This document shows positions 46,381 to 55,098 of a stretch of 64,000 bases of DNA, piece by piece. Every line of letters begins with the position of its first letter. Position 1 is the stretch's first letter. The stretch is from an uncultured Collinsella sp. (GTDB lineage Bacteria; Actinomycetota; Coriobacteriia; Coriobacteriales; Coriobacteriaceae): assembly GCA_958413765.1 (NCBI GenBank), contig CATYVH010000007.1:1-64000 (forward strand), written 5' to 3'. Position numbers and translations under genes: made by a program. A model generated the notes under the pieces. It was not told where the DNA came from and ran no database searches. It was given only the letters and a program-made list of their open reading frames with translations.

Positions 46381-46408
46381 GGGCGAGCGGTAGAACGCTC
46401 GCCCTTTG
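46381..46408 (+). terminator. Terminator-like hairpin after the VanZ-like gene
   Basis: Perfect 9-bp stem GGGCGAGCG (46381-46389) with CGCTCGCCC (46396-46404), followed by TTT. Confidence 0.65.
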
Positions 46409-46429
46409 TGCGCCACGATGCGGCACAAT

Positions 46430-46458
46430 GTACCGTAAAAGCTGTTTGTATCCGGTAC
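46430..46458. promoter_or_regulatory. Inverted repeat before the MurNAc cluster
   Basis: GTACCG (46430-46435) and CGGTAC (46453-46458) form a perfect 6-bp inverted repeat with a 17-nt spacer, about 45 bp before the regulator start. A CACAAT hexamer at 46424-46429 could be a -10. Position fits an operator for the RpiR-type regulator. Confidence 0.4.
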
Positions 46459-46503
46459 GAATCGTTCGTTGGTCTTTAATTCTTCTCAACGGAGGTGTTT
46501 GAG

Positions 46504-47355
46504 ATGGCAAACGGATTGCTTTTGCGGCTTCGCGAGCGTGAACTCAGCGCGAGCCCGGCGGAACGCAATGTCGTCGCATATGTAAGCGCTCATCCGCACG
46601 AGGTGGTCGGGCTGTCCGTCCGCGGTCTTGCCGATGCCACGTTCTCCTCGCCCTCGAGCATTTTGCGCTTTTGCAAGCGCTTGGGTTTTGCGGGCTACAA
46701 GGAGTTCCAGCGCGAACTGATTGCCGAGCTGGCGCTCTTGGGTGACAAGAAAGACGTTGCCCTCGAGGACATCTCCATGGATGACAGCGTCGAACGTATC
46801 GTGGGGAAGGTGATGAAAAGCAACGTGCGCACGATCGAGGCGACGGCGCGAACGCTCGATTACACCGTCTTGGAGCGATGTGCGGCCTATCTTAAGCGGG
46901 CACGTGCGGTCAATCTGTTCGGTATCGGTGCCTCTCGTTTGGTCGCGCACGATCTGGCGCAAAAGCTCATGCGTGTCGACAAGGAGTGCCATCTGTACGA
47001 CGACTGGCATGATCAGCTCTTGTGTGCCAAGAACATGCATGAGGGCGATATGGCAATCGCCTTTAGCTACTCGGGCTTGACGCAAGAGGTGCTGGACTGC
47101 ACCGCCGAGGCTCAACGTCACAACTGTCCCGTTGTGGCCGTTACCAAAGTAGATGGATCATCCAAGCTTGCCACCGTGGCCGATGCCGTGCTCGGCGTCG
47201 CTGCGAGTGAACCCTTGGTCCGCAGCGGTGCCATGGCTTCGCGTATGGCCCAGCTTATGGTTGTCGATGCCCTGTACGCTGCTTACGTTGCCAGCGACTA
47301 CGAACGGGCGACGCATGTCATTAAGCAAAACTACATCGAGAAACAGGAAAGATGA
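46504..47355 (+). CDS. MurR/RpiR family transcriptional regulator
   Basis: The 283-aa protein has an N-terminal HTH_6 domain (LSVRGLADATFSSPSSILRFCKRLGFAGYKEFQ) and a C-terminal SIS sugar-phosphate-binding domain (NLFGIGASRLVAHDLAQKL, AFSYSGLTQEVL). Related regulators repress MurNAc catabolic genes until MurNAc 6-phosphate binds the SIS domain. It starts the cluster, 10 bp before murQ, with ATG 46504 8 nt after GGAGG. The ligand is inferred from the neighbouring genes. Confidence 0.9.
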   Translation: MANGLLLRLRERELSASPAERNVVAYVSAHPHEVVGLSVRGLADATFSSPSSILRFCKRLGFAGYKEFQRELIAELALLGDKKDVALEDISMDDSVERIVGKVMKSNVRTIEATARTLDYTVLERCAAYLKRARAVNLFGIGASRLVAHDLAQKLMRVDKECHLYDDWHDQLLCAKNMHEGDMAIAFSYSGLTQEVLDCTAEAQRHNCPVVAVTKVDGSSKLATVADAVLGVAASEPLVRSGAMASRMAQLMVVDALYAAYVASDYERATHVIKQNYIEKQER

Positions 47356-47365
47356 GGTGAATGAA

Positions 47366-48289
<924 letters not shown>

Positions 48290-48346
48290 GTGCGCGGCGT
48301 GAGCTGATATGACATTCAGACGAGATACCCAATACAAGGAGGAGTT

Positions 48347-49777
48347 ATGACGAACAAAGAGCTGGCTCAAAAGCTGCTGGACCTTTTGGGCGGTAAAGAC
48401 AACGTGCTCGCAAACGCGGCGTGCATGACGCGCCTGCGCGTGACCGTCAAAGACACGGGCAGCGTCGACACGGAGGGTATTGAGGCACTCGACGGCGTGA
48501 TGGGCTTGGTCGAGGACGACACGATGCAGATCGTGCTGGGGCCGGGCAAGGTGAATAAGGTGCTCGAGGAGTTCTCCAAGCTCACCGGCCTTGCGAAAGG
48601 CGTTGCCGACGAGAGCGTGGTTGACGCTGCGGCCACAAACAAGGCCGCGCAGAAGGCAAAGTACGAGTCCAAGCCGGTTCAGGCCTTCCTCAAGAAGATT
48701 TCCAATGTCTTCGTCGCCCTGCTTCCCGGCATCATTGCGGCTGGCCTCATCAACGGTATCTGCAACGTCATTAACGTCTCGACGGCAGGCGCGCTTGCAG
48801 GCGAGTGGTGGTACCAGGGCATTCGTTCCATGGGCTGGGCCCTGTTTGCCTATCTACCCATCTTGGTGGGCTATAACGCGGCACGTGAGTTTGGCGGCTC
48901 CGCTGCGCTGGGCGGCATCGCCGGCATGATGTGTATCGCCAACAGTGCCATGCCCCTGCTTGCGCCTGGCGCGGCTGATCCTGCCACTGCCATTCTGCTG
49001 CCGCTCACCAATGCGCAGTACAACCCCGCAGCGGGCGGCATGATCGCGGCTCTTATCGCTGGCGCATTTTTTGCCTGGATGGAGCGTCAGATTCGCAAGG
49101 TTATGCCCAACGCACTCGACACGTTCTTGTCCCCGCTGCTGGTGCTCATCATCGGCGCCTTTGCTCTGATGCTCGTCATCCAGCCGGTTGGCGCATGGCT
49201 GACGACTGCCATCTTTAGCGTTTTGACCTTTATCTTCGAGAAGCTGGGCGTCCTGGGCGGCTATATCCTGTCGGCAGGCTTCTTGCCGCTGGTTTCCGTC
49301 GGCCTGCATCAGGCGCTCACGCCGATCCACGCTATGCTCAACGATCCCGACGGTGCTACCAAGGGCATCAATTACCTGCTTCCCATCCTTATGATGGCTG
49401 GCGGCGGCCAGGTCGGTGCCGGTCTGGCGCTGTACTTTAAGACCAAGAACGCCAAGCTCAAGAAGTACGTCGCAGAGTCCATTCCCGTTGGAATCCTGGG
49501 TGTGGGCGAGCCTCTGATGTATGCCGTTACGCTGCCGCTCGTTCGTCCGTTTGTGACGGCCTGCCTGGGTGCCGGATTTGGCGGCGCGCTCGCGGCGCTG
49601 CTTCACATCGGCACGGTTTCTCAGGGCGTTTCCGGTCTGTTTGGCCTGCTGATCGTCGTTCCTGGCCAGCAGCTCGGCTACGTTGCCGCTATGCTGCTTG
49701 CCTATGCCGCCGGCTTTGTCCTGACGTGGTTCTTTGGCGTCGACGAGCAGAAGATCAATGAGTTCTTTGGCGAGTAG
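48347..49777 (+). CDS. murP: PTS IIBC component, N-acetylmuramic acid type
   Basis: The 476-aa protein imports and phosphorylates a sugar across the membrane. Residues ~1-80 are an EIIB domain with the phosphorylated Cys in ANAACMTRLRV. Residues ~110-476 are a glucose-family EIIC with about ten membrane segments and the LGVGEPLMYAVTLPL motif. No IIA domain is fused, so a separate IIA supplies phosphate. The MurNAc specificity is inferred from murQ and the MupG-like gene beside it. Confidence 0.85.
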   Translation: MTNKELAQKLLDLLGGKDNVLANAACMTRLRVTVKDTGSVDTEGIEALDGVMGLVEDDTMQIVLGPGKVNKVLEEFSKLTGLAKGVADESVVDAAATNKAAQKAKYESKPVQAFLKKISNVFVALLPGIIAAGLINGICNVINVSTAGALAGEWWYQGIRSMGWALFAYLPILVGYNAAREFGGSAALGGIAGMMCIANSAMPLLAPGAADPATAILLPLTNAQYNPAAGGMIAALIAGAFFAWMERQIRKVMPNALDTFLSPLLVLIIGAFALMLVIQPVGAWLTTAIFSVLTFIFEKLGVLGGYILSAGFLPLVSVGLHQALTPIHAMLNDPDGATKGINYLLPILMMAGGGQVGAGLALYFKTKNAKLKKYVAESIPVGILGVGEPLMYAVTLPLVRPFVTACLGAGFGGALAALLHIGTVSQGVSGLFGLLIVVPGQQLGYVAAMLLAYAAGFVLTWFFGVDEQKINEFFGE

Positions 49778-49844
49778 TTTGATATCGTGAGCCGTGTTGC
49801 TCGGGGTTCGCGGCGCGCGGCAGATTTCTTGATGCTATGGTTGT

Positions 49845-49878
49845 GCCGGCGGGGCTAACTGCTCCGCCGGCCTTTTTT
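49845..49878 (+). terminator. Terminator after murP
   Basis: GCCGGCGG (49845-49852) pairs with CCGCCGGC (49864-49871), followed by six Ts. It sits only 17 nt before the mupG start, so downstream expression may depend on read-through. Confidence 0.85.
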
Positions 49879-49894
49879 AAAGGAGCGTTGTAGC

Positions 49895-50947
49895 GTGAAA
49901 ACGGGTATTTCGATTTATCTTTCCAGCCCTTTGCAGGATATTGAGCGGACAATTGAGCGTGGTGCCGCGGCGGGTGCGCGCTATGCGTTCACCTCGCTGC
50001 ATATTCCCGAGGATGGGGGAGCGGCGTATGCCGATAAGGTCCGTCATGTGCTGTCGCTGCTTTCCGCCCGCGGCATTGCGCTCATTGCCGATGTGGGGCC
50101 TCGCACGTGCGATTTGCTCGGGCTTGACCGCATCGAGGACCTGCGCGATCTGGGGTTGGAATACCTTCGTTTGGACTATGGCTTTAGCGCCCAGCGGGTC
50201 GCGGAGCTGTCCGGTGTATTTCGCATTGTGGTCAATGCATCGACGGTGAGTTCTGATGAAATCGCATCGTGGCGTGAGGCCGGTGCCGATGTGACTCGTT
50301 TTGCCGCCTGCCACAATTTTTACCCCAAGCCTTATACCGGTTTAGCTCTGGAGGACATTGCTCGGGTGAATCTTCGTCTTGCGGCGCTTGGATTCGAAAT
50401 CATGGCTTTTGTGCCGGGTGATGCCAACGTTCGCGGGCCGGTATTCGAGGGACTGCCGACGGTCGAGGCGCAGCGCGGTCGCGCGTCAAAGGTTGCCCTC
50501 AACATGCTTGAGCTTGCACATGGCGCCGATTGCGACATTGTGTTGGTCGGCGACCCCGATCTTTCCGATGCGGGCTGGACGCAGTTTGCTCATGTTTCCG
50601 CCGGATACGTGGACCTGCAATGCGAGCTTGAGCCCGGTTATGCCTATGTACGTGGGCAGATTCATCACGACCGACCCGATTCGAGCACCCTCATCTTTAG
50701 GTCTCAGGAGTCGCGTACGACGCTTAAGCCGGATTCCGTGCCGATGGATGCCGGTGCCGGCCTGTCACGAAAGACGGGGTCGATCGCTGTGAGCAATAGC
50801 GGCTATGGGCGCTACGAAGGCGAGCTTGAGATTGCGCGGGTCGATCTTCCCGGTGACGAGCGCATGAACGTTGCGGGTCATATCACGCCCGAGGCAATGG
50901 AGCTGCTGCCGTTCATCAAACGCGGATTCGGGGTACGGTTCGTTTAG
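49895..50947 (+). CDS. mupG: DUF871 protein, probable 6-phospho-N-acetylmuramidase MupG
   Basis: The 350-aa protein is a DUF871 member: TIM-barrel N-terminus (GISIYLSSPLQDIERTIERG, FTSLHIPEDG), HNFYPKPYTGL motif and a C-terminal cyclophilin-like domain. Characterised DUF871 proteins (MupG of Staphylococcus) cleave MurNAc 6-phosphate-GlcNAc disaccharide inside the cell. Together with MurP and MurQ this suggests import of the cell-wall disaccharide. GTG 49895 follows AAAGGAGC. Confidence 0.87.
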   Translation: MKTGISIYLSSPLQDIERTIERGAAAGARYAFTSLHIPEDGGAAYADKVRHVLSLLSARGIALIADVGPRTCDLLGLDRIEDLRDLGLEYLRLDYGFSAQRVAELSGVFRIVVNASTVSSDEIASWREAGADVTRFAACHNFYPKPYTGLALEDIARVNLRLAALGFEIMAFVPGDANVRGPVFEGLPTVEAQRGRASKVALNMLELAHGADCDIVLVGDPDLSDAGWTQFAHVSAGYVDLQCELEPGYAYVRGQIHHDRPDSSTLIFRSQESRTTLKPDSVPMDAGAGLSRKTGSIAVSNSGYGRYEGELEIARVDLPGDERMNVAGHITPEAMELLPFIKRGFGVRFV

Positions 50948-51039
50948 CGTGTGACCCGTGGGCTACAATTGGCCCATCATGCGAAGGCGCCTCGTGTGGC
51001 GTGTGCCTGCGTTGGCCGATCTATATTCGGAGGATTTCC

Positions 51040-51399
51040 ATGACCGTACTGTTTGTTGAATATCCCAAGTGCTCGACCTGTAAGAAGGCCAAGGCATGGC
51101 TGGACGAACACGGGGTAGAGTATATCGACCGCGATATCGTTTTGGACAATCCCACGGCTGATGAGCTTGCGACCTGGATTGCTCGTTCGGGACTGCCGGT
51201 GCGGCGCTTCTTTAATTCGTCGGGCATGAAATATCGAGAGCTGGGCCTGAAGGCGCGTCTAGATGCGGGCATGACGGATCGGGAGTGCTACGAGCTGCTG
51301 GCGACCGACGGCATGCTGGTCAAGCGTCCGCTGTTGGTGGGCGACGACTTTGCGATTCCCGGCTTTAGGGAATCGGCTTGGGTCGAGGCGTTGCTGTAG
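51040..51399 (+). CDS. ArsC/Spx-like thioredoxin-fold protein
   Basis: The 119-aa protein has the thioredoxin-fold start FVEYPKCSTCKKAKAWLDEHG with a CxxC pair, and NSSGMKYRELGL and LVKRPLLVGDD, typical of the YffB/ArsC-like family. Members include arsenate reductases and Spx-type regulators; short CxxC proteins like this one often have no assigned function. ATG 51040 follows CGGAGGA. No ars genes are nearby. Confidence 0.85.
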   Translation: MTVLFVEYPKCSTCKKAKAWLDEHGVEYIDRDIVLDNPTADELATWIARSGLPVRRFFNSSGMKYRELGLKARLDAGMTDRECYELLATDGMLVKRPLLVGDDFAIPGFRESAWVEALL

Positions 51400-51404
51400 C
51401 GGCT

Positions 51405-51516
51405 GCGGAAAGTGCGACCCGTTTTGAGCTTCGATTACGGGATACGGTTTCCGGTTGAGGGCTCGATGGGAAAGTGGGGACCGGTTTGAGCTTGAAATCT
51501 GGGACGCACTTTCCGC
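51405..51516. repeat. Inverted repeat with internal direct repeat
   Basis: GCGGAAAGTGCGACCC (51405-51420) and GGGACGCACTTTCCGC (51501-51516) are complementary apart from one A-A mismatch. Inside, a GGAAAGTG...GGTTTGAGCTT unit at about 51469-51493 repeats the left-side GGAAAGTG...GTTTTGAGCTT. Non-coding. Confidence 0.75.
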
Positions 51517-51533
51517 CGGCAGGCTTGCCCCAG

Positions 51534-51944
51534 TCAGTCCTCCAACTGCGCCCATTCGTGCGGATCGTAGACCTTTACGTGCTTGTTGGGCTTGCCGCTC
51601 CAGTACTCCTCGTCCATAAAGGGCAGATATGCCTGAACGCCGGGGCAGATAAAGGGGATCCGCTGCTGTTGCAGTCGCTCGCGCTGGCGCTGCTCCAGGT
51701 GCGCCTCGGATATGACGGTCGGCATACCGGACAGCTCGACGAGGCTTGCCTGGATTCGCTTAAGGTCGGGGAGTCCCGCGTGCCATGACATCCGCATGAT
51801 CAAAAAGGATGCACGGCGGTATTTTGCCTGCATCACCGTGATGGCGGGGCGCAGAGTGGGATGGATTTTGTCCCGTTCGGGCCAAAGGTCAGCAGTGATC
51901 TCGAGGCCCAGGGTCTCCCATAGGTAATCAAGCTCTTCGTCCAT
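51534..51944 (-). CDS. Hypothetical protein, RQRxRL-type
   Basis: The 136-aa product is not assigned to a family with confidence. It has a C-terminal LEQRQRERLQQQRIPFICPG segment followed by QAYLPFMDEEYW. Similar RQR...L...IPF(I/V)VPG...(Y/F)LP patterns occur in small winged-helix-like proteins, which is only suggestive here. No membrane segment or signal peptide. A GAGG lies upstream of ATG 51944. It is convergent with the ArsC-like gene. Confidence 0.6.
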   Translation of the reverse strand: MDEELDYLWETLGLEITADLWPERDKIHPTLRPAITVMQAKYRRASFLIMRMSWHAGLPDLKRIQASLVELSGMPTVISEAHLEQRQRERLQQQRIPFICPGVQAYLPFMDEEYWSGKPNKHVKVYDPHEWAQLED

Positions 51945-52137
51945 GGCGCCTCGATATCTACGTGATCATTGATACTTCGATTGTGTTGCCTGGTGCTATC
52001 GTTTTCGCGGTAGAATCTGCCAACGGTTGACGGCTACCGCTCGCGGCGTTTTGCCCTTCGTGTGCAGCGGTCGACTTCACAGGTCCTTCACGTGTTGGCC
52101 GTATTTGACTGAATTTCAAAAAAGTCAAAATTGGGGC

Positions 52138-52166
52138 TTGCGTCACGGCCGGACTTCCCGTATATT
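52138..52166 (+). promoter_or_regulatory. Promoter of the tRNA pair
   Basis: TTGCGT (52138-52143) and TATATT (52161-52166) with exactly 17 nt between, 45 nt before tRNA-Gln. Confidence 0.7.
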
Positions 52167-52210
52167 TCTTTCTTGCGCAAAGGCACAGCCGAGCGCAGCG
52201 ATGCAGTCAT

Positions 52211-52284
52211 TGGGATGTCGTCTAATGGCAGGACAGCGGATTCTGGTTCCGTCAATGGGGGTTCGACTCCCTCCATCCCAGCCA
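52211..52284 (+). tRNA. tRNA-Gln (anticodon CTG)
   Basis: The acceptor TGGGATG pairs with CATCCCA. The anticodon stem is GCGGA/TCCGT around loop TTCTGGT, giving anticodon CTG. GGTTCGACTCC forms the T arm. Discriminator G is followed by encoded CCA (52282-52284). It reads CAG codons. Confidence 0.92.
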
Positions 52285-52301
52285 TTGCATTTGCTACATA
52301 T

Positions 52302-52378
52302 GGCCCGTTCGTCTAGCGGTTTAGGACGCCGCCCTCTCAAGGCGGAGATCACCAGTTCGAATCTGGTACGGGCTACCA
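52302..52378 (+). tRNA. tRNA-Glu (anticodon CTC)
   Basis: The acceptor GGCCCGT pairs with ACGGGCT. The anticodon stem is CCGCC/GGCGG around loop CTCTCAA, giving anticodon CTC. AGTTCGAATCT forms the T loop. CCA is encoded at 52376-52378. It lies 17 bp after tRNA-Gln and is probably co-transcribed. Confidence 0.93.
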
Positions 52379-52388
52379 AAATTGAACG

Positions 52389-52416
52389 CCCGGGCCTCGT
52401 AAGAGACCCGGGTTTT
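52389..52416 (+). terminator. Terminator after the tRNA pair
   Basis: CCCGGG (52389-52394) pairs with CCCGGG (52407-52412), with CTC/GAG inside, followed by TTTT. Confidence 0.8.
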
Positions 52417-52475
52417 GTGTATTGACCGATATTTAAGGCGCGCGTTGAGTTTGCCGCCCGGACCGAGGAGTTGTC

Positions 52476-53393
52476 ATGGACCTGCCTATCAGCTTGGAAG
52501 ACATCACGTATGCCGAGAACTATCTGGCGCAGGGCGACCTGGCTACGGCGACGCCGCTGCTTGAGCGTCTGGTGGAGCTCGCCGAGGAGTATATCGACGC
52601 TGAGTGCAAGACGGAGGAGAAGCGCCAGTACTTTAGCTTCGACAGCAAGTTTGAGCGCCTGGCCTATCGCCGCGTGGAGAAGGATCCGCGCGAGCTGGTG
52701 CAGGTCGAGGTTCCCTTTGACCGCCTGTACTCCGACATGGCATTTGCCTACATCCGCCAGCAGGATTATGTGAGTGCTCGGAATGCCCTGATGCAGGCCG
52801 TGCGTTGGGATCCCATGAACTGCAACTATCGCTTGGACTTGGCCGAGCTGTTCCGCGCGCTCGAGGACAAGCAGGAGTGGGCATCGCTCTCGTTCTCGGT
52901 GCTGGAGCGCGCGAGCGACGGTAAGTGCGCCGCACGCGCCTACACCAACTTGGGTCAGTACTTCTTGGAGCCCGAGACCGAGAACATTTCGGCTGCCGTG
53001 GGCTGCGCGCGTCTGGCGCTGCGCCTGGCGCCCAACGATGCGCATACGACGCGCCTGCTCAACAAGATCCATACCACCTATCCGGATGCCGCGGACGAGA
53101 GTGACGACCATGTGATGGGTGAGCTCGCCCTGCAGGGCGTGCCGACCTCGCCTTCGGCCGAGATTGCCATCTGCCTGATCATGTGTGCGACCGACGCTGC
53201 GAGCGACGGCGACAAGCAGGAGGCTACGCGCCTGACGGTCCGTGCCCGCGACCTGGTGGGCGAAGAGGCGTGCGCGGCGATTATCAAGCTGGTGCGCGAG
53301 AGTGATGCCGAGCTTAACGCCGAGCGCAAGGCAAAGCGCGAGGCTGCGGGCTCAAACGCCGATGGCGCCAAGGAGGCCGGCAATGCCCAGTAA
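52476..53393 (+). CDS. Tetratricopeptide repeat protein
   Basis: The 305-aa protein consists of helical repeats. TPR-like units are visible at ALRLAPNDAHTTRLLNK, MAFAYIRQQDYVSARNALMQAVRWDP and YTNLGQYF. It has no signal peptide. A Lys/Glu-rich C-terminus follows. TPR proteins act as scaffolds; the partner is unknown. The stop overlaps the smpB start, so the two are probably coupled. Confidence 0.75.
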   Translation: MDLPISLEDITYAENYLAQGDLATATPLLERLVELAEEYIDAECKTEEKRQYFSFDSKFERLAYRRVEKDPRELVQVEVPFDRLYSDMAFAYIRQQDYVSARNALMQAVRWDPMNCNYRLDLAELFRALEDKQEWASLSFSVLERASDGKCAARAYTNLGQYFLEPETENISAAVGCARLALRLAPNDAHTTRLLNKIHTTYPDAADESDDHVMGELALQGVPTSPSAEIAICLIMCATDAASDGDKQEATRLTVRARDLVGEEACAAIIKLVRESDAELNAERKAKREAAGSNADGAKEAGNAQ

Positions 53394-53853
53394 GCGCGAG
53401 CGCAAGCTCATTTCCAAGAATCGCTCGGCTCATCACGAGTACTTTATCGATGAGACGTTTGAGTGCGGTATTGAGCTGAGCGGTACCGAGGTCAAGTCGA
53501 TTCGCGAGCGCGCGTGCCAGATTACCGATACCTTTGCACTGATTCGTGGCGGCGAGTGCTGGCTCGTGAGCCTGCATATCCACCCTTATAGCCATGGTGG
53601 CGTGTGGAACCGCGACCCTGATCGCCGCCGTCGTCTGCTGCTGCACCGCAAGGAGATTGACTTTCTCGACGGTAAGCTGCGCAACCGCGGCTATGCGCTG
53701 GTGCCGCTGGAGCTCTACTTTAATACCGACGGCCGCGTAAAGCTGCTGCTGGGCCTAGGCCGCGGCAAGAAGCTTTACGACAAGCGCGAGGATATGGCCA
53801 AGCGCGATGTCCAGCGCGAGATCGACCGCGCCCTCAAGGAGCACAATCGCTAG
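53383..53853 (+). CDS. smpB: SsrA-binding protein SmpB
   Basis: SmpB carries tmRNA to stalled ribosomes. The 156-aa protein starts PSKRERKLISKNRSAHHEYFI and has GIELSGTEVKSIRERACQ and a C-terminal tail KKLYDKREDMAKRDVQREIDRAL that mimics mRNA in the ribosome. AAGGAGG precedes ATG 53383, which lies inside the TPR gene end. No tmRNA gene was recognised downstream. rnr, which also works in tmRNA-mediated decay, is 10 kb upstream. Confidence 0.96.
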   Translation: MPSKRERKLISKNRSAHHEYFIDETFECGIELSGTEVKSIRERACQITDTFALIRGGECWLVSLHIHPYSHGGVWNRDPDRRRRLLLHRKEIDFLDGKLRNRGYALVPLELYFNTDGRVKLLLGLGRGKKLYDKREDMAKRDVQREIDRALKEHNR

Positions 53854-53865
53854 GCGTTCTGTATA

Positions 53866-53932
53866 AGTTGCGGTGGAATACGGACTGTTTTGCCTGTTTG
53901 AGGGGCTATTCAGTCCCTATTTCACCGCAACT
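53866..53932. repeat. 67-nt imperfect palindrome after smpB
   Basis: Arms 53866-53887 and 53911-53932 are 22 nt with two mismatches (AGTTGCGGTG...GGACTG against CAGTCC...CACCGCAACT), with a 23-nt loop. No U-run. Unrelated in sequence to the other palindromes in the window. Confidence 0.8.
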
Positions 53933-53975
53933 GCGGGCGTCTCATCTTTCTTACTGTTCTGACACATATGTCTCA

Positions 53976-54008
53976 AAGGCGGCATCCGTTATGGGCGCCG
54001 CCTTTTTT
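53976..54008 (+). terminator. Terminator before the flavin reductase gene
   Basis: AAGGCGGC (53976-53983) pairs with GCCGCCTT (53997-54004), followed by a T-run. Confidence 0.85.
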
Positions 54009-54059
54009 GTGGGTACATACATCCATGAGGTTCCAACCCGGGTTAGGGGAGTGATCGTT

Positions 54060-54563
54060 ATGGACAAAACTGCGTTCTTTACCATGCCGAGCGGTCTGTA
54101 CGTGGTGAGCGCCGCGGCAGACGGGCTGCGCGCCGGCTGCGTCATCAACACTGCGGTGCAGGTGACGTCCATGCCGCCGCGCATTTCGGTTGCCGTGAAC
54201 AAGGACAACGTCACCTCGGGCGTCATCGCATCGGCCAAAGCGTTCGCGCTGACCGTGATCGATCAGACCGCCGACATGCTCTACATCGGTAACTTTGGGT
54301 TCCGCACCAGCAGCGATTATGACAAGTTTGCCAAATACGAGACCCGCGAGACGGCTCTGGGCATGCCCTATGTGCCCGAGCACGCGACGGCCCTGTTTAG
54401 CTGCCGTTTGATCGACACTGTGGATGTGGGCACGCATCTACTGTTTATCGGCGAGGTCGAGGATGCCGAGCACCTGAGCGACGAGACGCCGCTCACCTAC
54501 GATTACTACCATAAGGTCCTGAAGGGCAAGACGCCTCCGAAGGCGTCCTCGTATCAAGGCTAG
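54060..54563 (+). CDS. Flavin reductase-like FMN-binding protein
   Basis: The 167-aa protein is a split-barrel flavin reductase: FFTMPSGLYVVSAAADG, CVINTAVQVTSMPPRISVAVN and GVIASAKAFALTVIDQ are the FMN-binding parts, and HLLFIGEVEDAEHL ends the core. In strict anaerobes relatives, alone or fused to rubredoxin, are thought to help detoxify oxygen or shuttle electrons. A separate rubredoxin gene lies 89 bp downstream. ATG 54060 follows AGGGGAG. Confidence 0.88.
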   Translation: MDKTAFFTMPSGLYVVSAAADGLRAGCVINTAVQVTSMPPRISVAVNKDNVTSGVIASAKAFALTVIDQTADMLYIGNFGFRTSSDYDKFAKYETRETALGMPYVPEHATALFSCRLIDTVDVGTHLLFIGEVEDAEHLSDETPLTYDYYHKVLKGKTPPKASSYQG

Positions 54564-54572
54564 AAATGTTCT

Positions 54573-54608
54573 AATAATACTTGCATTATATTATTGATAA
54601 CATATACT
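54573..54608 (+). promoter_or_regulatory. Promoter and AT-rich operator before rubredoxin
   Basis: TTGCAT (54581-54586) and TATACT (54603-54608) with a 16-nt spacer. An AATAATA (54573-54579)/TATTATT (54589-54595) inverted repeat overlaps the -35. The AT-rich palindrome recalls PerR/Fur-type sites; the regulator is not identified. Confidence 0.55.
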
Positions 54609-54652
54609 AATAAGCGAAGTACATTACCAGTCGCGTTCGAGAGGAGAACATC

Positions 54653-54796
54653 ATGGCTGAGGAGAAGAAGACGTATAAGTTCGTGTGCATCGTTTGTGGC
54701 TACGAGGTTGAGGTCGACACGCCCGAGCTGCCCGAGGACTACGTGTGCCCGGTCTGCGGCGTCGGTCCCGATCAGTTTGAGCTCGTCGAGGAGTAG
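54653..54796 (+). CDS. Rubredoxin
   Basis: A 47-aa mononuclear iron electron carrier. Two Cys pairs bind the iron, in [10 protein letters not shown] and [14 protein letters not shown]; the C-x-x-C-G-Y and C-P-x-C-G motifs with F-E after the second pair are diagnostic. GAGAGGAG precedes the ATG. It lies downstream of a flavin reductase gene, so the pair may form one electron-transfer or oxygen-defence unit, with its own promoter and terminator. The chain is slightly shorter than the usual 52-54 aa. Confidence 0.92.
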   Translation: MAEEKKTYKFVCIVCGYEVEVDTPELPEDYVCPVCGVGPDQFELVEE

Positions 54797-54835
54797 CTCG
54801 CAGACACACGGCGAAAGCCGAACATAGCTCTGTCC

Positions 54836-54872
54836 AAGGGCCTCGGTCGAATTCTCGCCCGGGGCCCTTTTC
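54836..54872 (+). terminator. Terminator after rubredoxin
   Basis: AAGGGCC (54836-54842) pairs with GGCCCTT (54863-54869), followed by a short T-run. Confidence 0.75.
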
Positions 54873-54936
54873 CTCCGCCCCCAAGGGATCGCGGTTGCTG
54901 TTGGCCGATCCTGTCTGTTGTGAGTCCGGCCGACCT

Positions 54937-54999
54937 TTTGTCTCAATCTGTAACATCTAACGGTGGAAATTTGGCCCACTTGTTACAGATTGAGACAAA
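54937..54999. repeat. 59-bp palindromic element, copy 1
   Basis: Perfect 19-nt arms at 54937-54955 and 54981-54999 (TCTCAATCTGTAACA core) around a 25-nt loop containing GGAAATTTGGCCC. Confidence 0.88.
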
Positions 55000-55020
55000 C
55001 GGAGCTGACCCTCGGAATGA

Positions 55021-55075
55021 TCTCGATCTGTAACATCTAGACATCAAAAGCGGGTCTAGACGTTACAGATCGAGA
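55021..55075. repeat. 59-bp palindromic element, copy 2
   Basis: Arms TCTCGATCTGTAAC (55021-55034) and GTTACAGATCGAGA (55062-55075). The loop between the TGTAACA-equivalent ends is 25 nt and itself carries a TCTAGA/TCTAGA pair. It lies 24 bp past the mntH stop and may help end that gene. Confidence 0.88.
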
Positions 55076-55098
55076 CGTTTGCCTAGGTAGGTGCCCCA

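Larger units (their letters stand above)
54797..55098. other. Gap between rubredoxin and mntH
   Basis: It contains the rubredoxin terminator and two copies of the 59-bp palindromic element. No gene is seen. Confidence 0.7.

Noticed and set aside
53854..54059. tmRNA gene downstream of smpB
   Set aside because: The gap is too short and lacks a tRNA-like end or a tag-peptide frame; it holds only a palindrome and a terminator.
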